Shown here piece by piece: positions 57,789 through 64,000 of a stretch of DNA of 64,000 nt. This DNA is from Allobosea vaviloviae (GTDB lineage Bacteria; Pseudomonadota; Alphaproteobacteria; Rhizobiales; Beijerinckiaceae): positions 149,040 through 213,039 of the forward strand of contig NZ_LGSZ01000025.1 in the NCBI RefSeq assembly GCF_001298265.1, given 5' to 3'. Each line of letters starts with the position of its first letter. Within the stretch, counting starts at the first letter, position 1. The notes beneath the pieces are model-generated. The model was not told the DNA's origin and searched no databases. It saw only the letters and a list, made by a program, of their open reading frames with translations. Position numbers and translations under genes: made by a program.

Positions 57789-59747
57789 TCAGGCACCCAC
57801 CGGGGTCCTTGTCGCAGCAGTCACCTCCGCAATCGCCTTTTCAAGATCGGCCTGCCAGAAGGGTTTGCCAAGACGCCGAACACCGGGCGGAAGGCCGTCA
57901 GGCATCTCGGCATAGCCGGTCGCGAGAATGATCGGGATATGGGGCCAGCGCGTGCTCGCCTCGGCGATCAGCTGACCGCCGGTCATGTGGGGCATGGCGT
58001 GATCGGTGATGATCAGATCGAACGACTGACCGCTTTCGAGCTGCTTGAGAGCCTCGCGACCGGAATTGGCCTCGACGACGGTGTGCCCCAGATCCTCCAG
58101 GAGAGCGACCGTGTTCATCAAGATGAGCGCGTCGTCATCAACCGCGAGGATTGCCAGCGGCAAGGCGGTCGTCGCGACACTCGCAGGGTGGCTCTCGATG
58201 GTCGCGACATCGGGTCCCTGTTCGCTAGTGCGCAGCCACAGCGTCGCGGTCGTGCCCCGGCCGACCTCGCTTTGAAGCGTCAGGCTCCCACCCAGCTGCT
58301 CGGCCGTGCCCAGGACCATGGGCAGGCCAAGCCCCGTCCCTTTGCCCACTCCCTTCGTGGTAAAAAACGGTTCGGACGCTTTGGCGAGCGTTTGGGGGTC
58401 CATGCCGGTTCCCGTGTCGGTCACGATGATCTGGACGTAGCTGCCGGGCGCGAGTGGGGAATGGCTGTCTTCCGTCACCAGCGCGTTCCTGGCCGTGAGC
58501 GTGATTCTGCCCCCGTCGGGCATGGCATCGCGCGCATTGACCACCAGGTTCAGGATGGCCACTTCAAGCTGATTGCGATCGGCGAACACCGGGTGGAGCC
58601 CCGTCGGAAACAGCGTCTCGAGCCCGATCGAAGGCCCGACCGAGCGAGCCAGGAGGTCGCTCATCCCACCGATCAGCTCGGGAAGGTTCACCGGCCCCGG
58701 TTGCAGTTCCTGCCGTCTGGCGAATGCGAGCATGCGCTGGGTCAACGTCACCCCGCGCGTCGCCCCCTGCAGCGCGTTACCGATCAGTCCCAGCAAGCGC
58801 TCATCCGTCACCTGCTTGCGCAGAAGTTCGAGGCTGCCGATCACGGTGTTGAGCAGATTGTTGAAATCATGCGCGACGCCGCCGGTGAGCTGCCCCAGCG
58901 ATTCCATCTTCTGCGCCTGGTAGAGCGCCTCGCGAGCCGATTGAAGCGCCTCGTCGGAGTGTCGGCGCTCCGTCAAGTCGCGGGTCAGCTTGGCGAAACC
59001 GATGATGTGACCGCGATCGTCATGGATGGGATCGATGACGACGCTGGCCCAGAACCTCTCGCCGTTCTTGCGAACCCTCCAGCCTTCGATTTGAAAGCCG
59101 CCGCCGCTGCGCGCGCTGGCCAAGGCCCGCTCGCATTCGCCCCGCGCCTGGTCTTCATCGGTATAGAAGATCGAGAAATGGCGGCCGATGATCTCCTCCG
59201 GCCGATACCCCTTGATGCGCTGCGCACCCGCATTCCAATTGGTGACGGTGCCGTTCTCATCGAGCATGCAGATGGCGTAGTCGGTCACGGCCTGAACCAG
59301 CAGCCGAAACGACTGCTCGCTTTGCCGCAACGCTTCCTCCTGCCGCTTGCGCTCCGTCAGATCGCGGGTGATCTTCGCATAGCCCAAAGCCTTGCCGCTC
59401 GTGGGGTGAACGATGGGATCGATGACGACGTGAGCCCAGAAGCGCGTTCCGTCCTTGCGGACACGCCAGCCCTCGTTCTCGAAGCGCCCCTCGCGGCTGG
59501 CGGTGTCCAGTGCCCGAGCCGGCAGTCCCGCAGCCTGATCATCGACCGTGTAGAAGCGGGAAAAGTGACGCCCGATGATTTCATGGTCCTGATACCCCTT
59601 GAAGCGGCGCGCGCCGGGGTTCCAGCTCGACACAAATCCTGCGGGATCGAGCATGTAGATGGCGTAGTCGGTGACCGATTCCACCAGCAGCCGATACTTG
59701 TCGTCGGCCAGATTGTCGTCAGACGTCATATCCCCAGACACCCCCAT
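57789..59747 (-). CDS. PAS-PAS hybrid histidine kinase with C-terminal receiver
   Basis: A 652-residue cytoplasmic kinase. Two closely similar PAS/PAC units (about 18-135 and 148-265) share SxTDYAIxMLD, WNxGAxRxKGY, EIIGRHFSxFYT and EGWRVRKxG, suggesting internal duplication. HisKA has H293 in GGVAHDFNNLLN. The ATPase has LNLVVNARDAMPDGG, VTDTGTGMD and GKGTGLGLPMVLG. The receiver ends the protein with D582 in IITDHAMPHMTG. This is the architecture of PAS hybrid kinases of the FixL/blue-light-like HWE-unrelated group; no flavin-binding LOV cysteine motif is visible. ATG at 59729 is an alternative start. Confidence 0.92.
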   Translation of the reverse strand: MGVSGDMTSDDNLADDKYRLLVESVTDYAIYMLDPAGFVSSWNPGARRFKGYQDHEIIGRHFSRFYTVDDQAAGLPARALDTASREGRFENEGWRVRKDGTRFWAHVVIDPIVHPTSGKALGYAKITRDLTERKRQEEALRQSEQSFRLLVQAVTDYAICMLDENGTVTNWNAGAQRIKGYRPEEIIGRHFSIFYTDEDQARGECERALASARSGGGFQIEGWRVRKNGERFWASVVIDPIHDDRGHIIGFAKLTRDLTERRHSDEALQSAREALYQAQKMESLGQLTGGVAHDFNNLLNTVIGSLELLRKQVTDERLLGLIGNALQGATRGVTLTQRMLAFARRQELQPGPVNLPELIGGMSDLLARSVGPSIGLETLFPTGLHPVFADRNQLEVAILNLVVNARDAMPDGGRITLTARNALVTEDSHSPLAPGSYVQIIVTDTGTGMDPQTLAKASEPFFTTKGVGKGTGLGLPMVLGTAEQLGGSLTLQSEVGRGTTATLWLRTSEQGPDVATIESHPASVATTALPLAILAVDDDALILMNTVALLEDLGHTVVEANSGREALKQLESGQSFDLIITDHAMPHMTGGQLIAEASTRWPHIPIILATGYAEMPDGLPPGVRRLGKPFWQADLEKAIAEVTAATRTPVGA

Positions 59748-59853
59748 CCCCTGCGATCAAGGGCAACCCAAGCGAACCCCGCAGCCGGATTTTTGTTCCC
59801 CGGGGAATTGCGTTTCGCGCGGGCAGCCGTCGTCGGGCTGTTTCATACCCAGA

Positions 59854-61320
59854 TCAAGCCGAGTTCAGCACAGCCGCCAGCATCGCAACGCCACGACGCA
59901 GCATGTCGACGTCGAGAGCCGCGTAGCCGAGAACGAAGCCTGCCGTACCGGGTCTCGGTAGGTTGGGATCGTACAGCGACGACACCGGATAAAGACCAAG
60001 CCCCACGGACCGCGCCGCATCGACGATTTCGCCCTCGCGGGACGCATCGACGTCGTCGACCCAGATCACGACATGGAGCCCCGTTTCCGCTCCCTCGATC
60101 GAAACCGCCGGCCCGCATTCCGCCGACAAGGCCTTGAGCAACACGGCGCGCCGCTCGGCGTTCTTCCGGCGGATGCTGCGGACATGGCGTTCGTAGCCCC
60201 CGCTGGCCAGCATCTGGGCCAGCGCCTCCTGCTCCAGCAGCGGGGCGTGGCGGTCCGTCAGCCGCTTGGCCTCGCTGAACACGCCGGCCAATCCGGAGGG
60301 AACGACGAGATAGCCCAGTCGCAGGGTTGGCGAGAGCGTCTTCGAGACGGTGCCGACATAGATCACCGACTGCGGATCGAGCGTTTGCAGCGGCGGGATC
60401 GGCGCAAGGCCGTGTCGATACTCGCCGTCGTAGTCGTCCTCGATAATGCAGGCGCCTGAGGCCGCAGCCCAAGCCAGCAGCGCACGGCGGCGCGTTGCGG
60501 AGAGAACCCCGCCCAGGGGGAACTGGTGCGAGGGCGTGACGTAGACCAGACGCCCCGATGGGAGGCTGTTTGTGCAGAGGCCTTCATCATCGACCGGAAC
60601 AGGAACAGCAAGGCCACCGGCGGCAGCGAAAGCATGACGGGCGAGAACATAGCCGGGGTTCTCGATCAGGAAGGTGTCGCCGGGATCGAGCAACAGCCGA
60701 GCGCACAAGTCGAGCCCCTGCTGCGAGCCGTTAACGACGATGATGTCGTCCGGCGAGCAGCTGATGCCACGAGCCCGCCAGAGATAGCCTTGCAGGGCCG
60801 CGCGCAGATCGGAGGAACCTTGAGGGTCGCCATAGCGCAGTCGCGCGCTCCGCCGAAGGCTGACCGCGTTCAGCGCTCGCCGCCAAGCCAACACCGGAAA
60901 ATCGTGACCGGCCAGGTCACCGTAGCGGAAGTCCGCGAGCTTGACCGCTTGACGCGGTGGCACGGGCGGCAAGCCGAGCAGGCGTTTTGCGAAGCCCGAG
61001 AGATGTCGTGCCGCCGCCCTTGGGACAGGCGCCGATGTCGGCTGGGCAGCGAGCCCCTGGGCCACGACCGGCCGGGCCCCCGCGCGCGTGATCAGATAGC
61101 CCTCCGCGATCAGCTGACCATAGGCCGCCGTCACCGTCGTGCGGGACGCTCCCCACTCTGCCGCGAAGGTCCGCGACGACGGCAGCCGATCGCCCGGTTG
61201 ATAGGCGCCACTGTGGATCTGGTTCTTGATCGCGGCGATGATCCTGTGTCCGACACCTTCCAACTGGACCACCTCAATCCCTTGCAACTGGCTATTCCAG
61301 GCAAGCCAGAATGGTGTCAT
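59854..61320 (-). CDS. MocR-type GntR/aminotransferase regulator (PdxR-like)
   Basis: A 488-residue fusion of a GntR winged helix (GHRIIAAIKNQIHSGAYQPG, LPSSRTFAAEWGASRTTVTAAYGQL) and a fold type I aminotransferase domain with PLP lysine in VGTVSKTLSPTLRLGYLV and the PLP-ring aspartate in IIEDDYDGEYRHG. MocR regulators control PLP synthesis, GABA, taurine or other amine pathways. The start at ATG 61320 leaves 29 bases to the divergent PaiB-like gene, a common arrangement; the regulator probably controls that gene. Confidence 0.9.
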   Translation of the reverse strand: MTPFWLAWNSQLQGIEVVQLEGVGHRIIAAIKNQIHSGAYQPGDRLPSSRTFAAEWGASRTTVTAAYGQLIAEGYLITRAGARPVVAQGLAAQPTSAPVPRAAARHLSGFAKRLLGLPPVPPRQAVKLADFRYGDLAGHDFPVLAWRRALNAVSLRRSARLRYGDPQGSSDLRAALQGYLWRARGISCSPDDIIVVNGSQQGLDLCARLLLDPGDTFLIENPGYVLARHAFAAAGGLAVPVPVDDEGLCTNSLPSGRLVYVTPSHQFPLGGVLSATRRRALLAWAAASGACIIEDDYDGEYRHGLAPIPPLQTLDPQSVIYVGTVSKTLSPTLRLGYLVVPSGLAGVFSEAKRLTDRHAPLLEQEALAQMLASGGYERHVRSIRRKNAERRAVLLKALSAECGPAVSIEGAETGLHVVIWVDDVDASREGEIVDAARSVGLGLYPVSSLYDPNLPRPGTAGFVLGYAALDVDMLRRGVAMLAAVLNSA

Positions 61321-61349
61321 CTGTCTAGGCGACACAAGGGAGTTCCGAG

Positions 61350-61976
61350 ATGTACACGCCCCCAGCCTTCCGCGACGAGGACAGGGACAGCATTCGCGCA
61401 ACCCTGCGTGCGGCCCGTCTCGCCCACTTCATCACCGCTACGGCGGAAGGGGTGATGGCGACGCCGCTGCCGCTCTACATCGACCAGAAAGAGGGTGAGC
61501 ATGGCGTGGTGTATGGCCATCTCGCCAAGGCCAACCCGCAAGGCAGGACGGCTGCAATCGGCGACGGGCTGGCCATCTTCATGGGGCCTGACGCCTATAT
61601 CACGCCGTCATGGTACGCGACCAAGCAGGAGACCGGGAAGGTCGTCCCGACCTGGAACTACGTCGCAGTCCACGCCCATGGCCCCGTCGAGTTCTTCGAT
61701 GACCCGGCCAGGCTGCTGCAGGTCGTGACCCGCCTGACCGACGTCCATGAGGATGAGCGTGCGGCGCCCTGGCGCGTATCCGATGCTCCGGCCGATTTCA
61801 TCCAGGCCCAGCTGCGGGGGATCATCGGCATCCGGATGCCGATCACGCGGCTCGAGGGCAAGCGCAAGATGAGTCAGAACCGAAGCCTGGCAGATCGAAG
61901 CCAGGTCGCCGCCGGCCTGGCCGAAAGCCCCCGGCCGTCGGAACGGGAGGCTGCAGCGCTGGTCCCGATCGCCTGA
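61350..61976 (+). CDS. PaiB-like FMN-binding negative transcriptional regulator family protein
   Basis: A 208-residue protein of the PaiB/FMN-binding split-barrel family: MYTPPAFRDEDRDSIRATLR, GHLAKANPQ, IFMGPDAYITPSWYATK, VPTWNYVAVHAHG and GIIGIRMPITRLEGKRKMSQNR are all classical. Members bind flavin and may be enzymes rather than true repressors. AAGGGAG precedes the ATG at 61350. It is divergent from a MocR regulator. Confidence 0.92.
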   Translation: MYTPPAFRDEDRDSIRATLRAARLAHFITATAEGVMATPLPLYIDQKEGEHGVVYGHLAKANPQGRTAAIGDGLAIFMGPDAYITPSWYATKQETGKVVPTWNYVAVHAHGPVEFFDDPARLLQVVTRLTDVHEDERAAPWRVSDAPADFIQAQLRGIIGIRMPITRLEGKRKMSQNRSLADRSQVAAGLAESPRPSEREAAALVPIA

Positions 61977-62125
61977 AGCCGCGCTCAAGCAACAGGCCGT
62001 TTCCAGCCAGCTGCAATGCTCGCCTGCAGTCGCGCCGCCCCCTTCATGCTGGTCTCTCCTGATGCCGCAGGAGCCCGAGGAGCCTGCCGGCAAGCTGGAG
62101 CGTGGGGTGTGAGCGCACAATCGTA

Positions 62126-62201
62126 ACCGTCCGGTCTTGGCCGCCTTGCGCGGTAGGCGGCATTTCCCGGACGGTATGACCTTAAGTCTCGCTTTAAGGT
62201 C
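62126..62201. repeat. Two hairpins upstream of IS66 tnpA
   Basis: ACCGTCCGG (62126-62134) pairs with CCGGACGGT (62167-62175), and inner GCCGCC (62140-62145) pairs with GGCGGC (62156-62161). A second stem, GACCTTAA/TTAAGGTC (62178-62185 and 62194-62201), ends at the tnpA start codon. These probably belong to the left end of the IS66 element and may limit transposase expression. The exact left inverted repeat of the element was not located with confidence; it should lie near 62105-62125. Confidence 0.5.
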
Positions 62202-62620
62202 ATGGCGATGGTTCGGGCGGAGGTTCTGGGCGCGATCGAGCGGCGGCGGCGCTGGCACTATGAGGACAAGGTCCGGATCGTCGAGGAGAGTTTCGCGGCT
62301 GGCATGACGGTGACGGATGTCGCGCGGCGCAACGCGTCGCTGCGAGCCTGGTTTTCACATGGCGTCGACAGGCGAAGCTGGGACAGTTGGGAGGGGGCAG
62401 CCTGGCGTCGCTTCTGCTGCCTGTCGAACTGGCTCCTGTCGTGACCGACGTCACGCCCCCGCCGGTTGCCGAGGTCGCCGTCGCGGAGCCCGCGCGCCGG
62501 AGCCATCGTTTGTCCGGCATGATCGAGATCGCGCTCGGCTCGGGCCGCAGGCTGCGGGTCGATCGCGATGTCGACGCGGACGCGCTGCGGCGGGTGCTCG
62601 ACGTGCTGGACCGGCGATGA
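62202..62620 (+). pseudogene. tnpA: IS66-family tnpA (OrfA), frameshifted
   Basis: The first part reads EVLGAIERRRRWHYEDKVRI, then [10 protein letters not shown] in one frame. The family continuation [20 protein letters not shown] and the C-terminal [19 protein letters not shown] are found in another frame. Restoring one G at ~62334 (AACGCGTC to AACGGCGTC) rejoins them, so a single-base deletion, or a sequencing error, breaks the gene. The HTH-bearing TnpA is needed for IS66 transposition. The end overlaps the tnpB start (ATGA). Confidence 0.85.
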
Positions 62621-62964
62621 TCGCGATCCCCGCCGGGATGCGGGTCTATCTCGCCATGGGCCCGACCGATATGCGCAAAGGCTTCGACGGCCTGGCGGCG
62701 CTGGCGCAGGGGGCCCTGGAGCAGGATCCGTTCTCTGGTCACCTGTTCGTCTTTCGCGGCCGCCGAGGCGATCTTCTGAAGGTGCTGTACTGGGATGGAC
62801 AGGGCTTCTGCCTGTTCGCCAAGCGGCTGGAACGGGGTCGCTTCATCTGGCCGGTGACGACCGACGGCGTGGTGCGGTTGACGCCGGCGCAGCTCTCCAT
62901 GCTGCTGGAGGGGATCGACTGGCGCGCGCCGATCCGAACCGATCGCCCCAGCTTCGCTTTGTAA
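62617..62964 (+). CDS. tnpB: IS66 family accessory protein TnpB (OrfB, IS66 Orf2-like)
   Basis: A 115-residue protein with the family signature [26 protein letters not shown] and then [28 protein letters not shown], with RPSFAL at the end. It appears intact. It is translationally coupled to the broken tnpA and precedes tnpC by ~100 bases. Confidence 0.93.
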   Translation: MIAIPAGMRVYLAMGPTDMRKGFDGLAALAQGALEQDPFSGHLFVFRGRRGDLLKVLYWDGQGFCLFAKRLERGRFIWPVTTDGVVRLTPAQLSMLLEGIDWRAPIRTDRPSFAL

Positions 62965-63064
62965 AGCGAAGGGCTTCGAGCCGATTCAGGACTGTGGCCC
63001 GCGGTCAAGATCGACCATGATTCAATGGCTTGGCCGCCGGTCTCGCGATAATCTTAAGACCATC

Positions 63065-64000
63065 ATGGCGAGCGCCTCCGCAGACCTTCCCGATGACGTC
63101 GCGACGCTCCAGGCGCTGCTGATCGCGGCGCGGGCGCAGAGCGCCGCCCATCTGCTCATGATCGAGAAGCTGAAGGCACAACTGGCGAAGCTGCGCCGGA
63201 TGCAGTTCGGGCAGTCGTCGGAGAAGCTCGACGCCGCCATCCTCCAGCTGGAGCTGGCGCTCGAGGATGTCGAGGAGGGCACGGCGACGCGCACGGTTCT
63301 GGAGCGCGCGGTCATGCCGGCAGCTCCCGATGCCCGTCAGCATCCGGTTCGTCGTCCCTTGCCCGATCACCTGCCGCGCGAGGAGGTCATCCACTGGCCG
63401 GTGGGTATCGCCAGTGGCGATCTCGGCTGTGGCTGCCTTGCTTGCGGCGGACAGTTGCGCCGGCTCGGCCAGGACGAGACCGAGGTGCTTGAGCGCGTCA
63501 CCCTGTTCAAGGTCGTCCGGCATATCCGCCCCAAGATCGTCTGCCGTGTTTGCGAGGCGATCGTGCAGGCGCCGATGCCCTCCCTGCCGATCGAGCGCGG
63601 GCGGCCAGGCCCTGGATTGCTCGCCCATGTGCTGGTGGCCAAGTACGCCGACCACCTGCCACTTTACCGACAGTCCGAGATCGATGCCCGCGAAGGCGTC
63701 GATCTCGACCGTTCCACCCTGGCCGACTGGGTCGGATCGGCGGCGGCGCTGCTGACGCCCCTGGCCGAGGCGATCGGCAGGCATGCCATGGCCGGGCCCG
63801 CGCTCCACGCCGACGATACCCCCGTGCCGGTGCTCGCTCCCGGGTTCGGCAAGACCGCGACTGGGCGGCTTTGGGTCTATGTCCGCGACGAGCGCCCCCA
63901 TGCCGGTGATGCAGCGCCCGCCGTCCTCTATCGCTACACCCCGGATCGCAAGGGCATCCGCCCGCAAGGCCATCTCCAGGGCTTTGCGGGATATCTCCAC
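63065..64000 (+). CDS. tnpC: IS66 family transposase TnpC, cut by window end
   Basis: The frame is open to the right edge (312 codons visible). An N-terminal coiled coil (EKLKAQLAKLRRMQFGQSSEKLDAAI) is followed by the zinc-binding region with CGCLACGG and CRVCE, then GRPGPGLLAHVLVAKYADHLPLYRQ and the start of the DDE catalytic domain with the first Asp in ALHADDTPVPVLAPG. The remaining catalytic residues lie outside the window. ATG at 63065 fits the family N terminus; ATG at 63017 is in frame upstream. Confidence 0.92.
   Translation, partial: MASASADLPDDVATLQALLIAARAQSAAHLLMIEKLKAQLAKLRRMQFGQSSEKLDAAILQLELALEDVEEGTATRTVLERAVMPAAPDARQHPVRRPLPDHLPREEVIHWPVGIASGDLGCGCLACGGQLRRLGQDETEVLERVTLFKVVRHIRPKIVCRVCEAIVQAPMPSLPIERGRPGPGLLAHVLVAKYADHLPLYRQSEIDAREGVDLDRSTLADWVGSAAALLTPLAEAIGRHAMAGPALHADDTPVPVLAPGFGKTATGRLWVYVRDERPHAGDAAPAVLYRYTPDRKGIRPQGHLQGFAGYLH

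Noticed and set aside
57612..60137. 841-codon open frame on the plus strand opposite the PAS hybrid kinase
   Set aside because: The minus strand carries complete PAS, HisKA, ATPase and receiver motifs. The plus-strand frame is a GC-driven complement without recognisable content.
61314..61335. GTGTC/GACAC dyad between MocR and PaiB-like genes as MocR operator
   Set aside because: Only 5-base arms with a 12-base spacer; MocR sites are usually direct repeats, so the signal is too weak to list.
63005..64000. 331-codon minus-strand open frame at the window end
   Set aside because: It is opposite the IS66 transposase tnpC, whose frame runs off the window and has coiled-coil, zinc-binding and DDE features.

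Overview
The window is high-GC (about 67% by eye), densely packed, and organised into short operons with many 1-4 bp start/stop overlaps. Protein families and gene neighbourhoods point to an alphaproteobacterium of the order Hyphomicrobiales (Rhizobiales), most like Bosea. The indications are the DUF952-pyrD pair, a DUF6460-like small protein, the pxpABC set, a Flp/Tad-type pilus protein, ligase-associated DNA repair genes, and 'GTCATTGCGAGCG...' and 'GTCATCCCGGG...' palindromic intergenic repeats. The genus is an inference. No ribosomal genes, CRISPR array or replication origin were seen; one tRNA-Thr(GGT) is present.

Layout. 1-4.2 kb: end of a GGDEF-EAL protein, then a disulfide-less flavin reductase homologue coupled to a sensor kinase. 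4.2-9.7 kb: an S24-type repressor, DUF952, pyrD, a two-gene unit of a Cache-domain membrane protein and a bacterial pentameric ligand-gated ion channel, a small membrane protein and a NarL-type response regulator. 9.8-19.2 kb: the four-part ligase-associated DNA damage set (ligase, exonuclease, DEXH helicase, PdeM endonuclease). It is interrupted by an SGNH hydrolase, a TPR-methyltransferase and a Tat-exported intradiol-dioxygenase-like protein paired with a ferric-reductase-like membrane protein. 19.3 kb: tRNA-Thr. 19.7-24.9 kb: an IclR-controlled divergent cluster with an ABC importer of the NMT1/SsuA type on one side and a ferredoxin-fold protein plus an SDR dehydrogenase on the other, with a near-perfect IclR operator between them.

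25.0-31.7 kb: sulfur oxidation genes. A flavocytochrome c sulfide dehydrogenase pair converges on soxXYZA, and upstream lies a periplasmic molybdenum hydroxylase pair. No soxB or soxCD is in the window. 32.1-40.4 kb: a LacI-controlled carbohydrate ABC importer with a cytoplasmic GH31 glycosidase. 40.5-43.0 kb: 5-oxoprolinase pxpABC. 43.1-49.9 kb: regulators (two LuxR-type, GntR/UTRA), a PfkB kinase, an EAL protein, a TadG-like protein and a stand-alone receiver. 49.9-56.5 kb: a hybrid kinase with HPt, an orphan peptide-binding protein coupled to an M81 metallopeptidase, and DUF1810.

56.6-64 kb: a small conserved-looking protein, then a minus-strand unit of PAS-PAS hybrid kinase, an acyl-carrier-like protein without its serine and a possible 52-aa peptide, ending near a hairpin terminator. 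A divergent MocR/PaiB pair and the start of an IS66-family element follow; the tnpA of that element has a 1-base deletion.

Candidates most worth following are the Cache + ion-channel operon, the kinase + serine-less carrier + small peptide unit, and the SoxB-less sox cluster. In the sox cluster soxY has an atypical carrier tail and soxA appears to take its start codon from an intergenic repeat.
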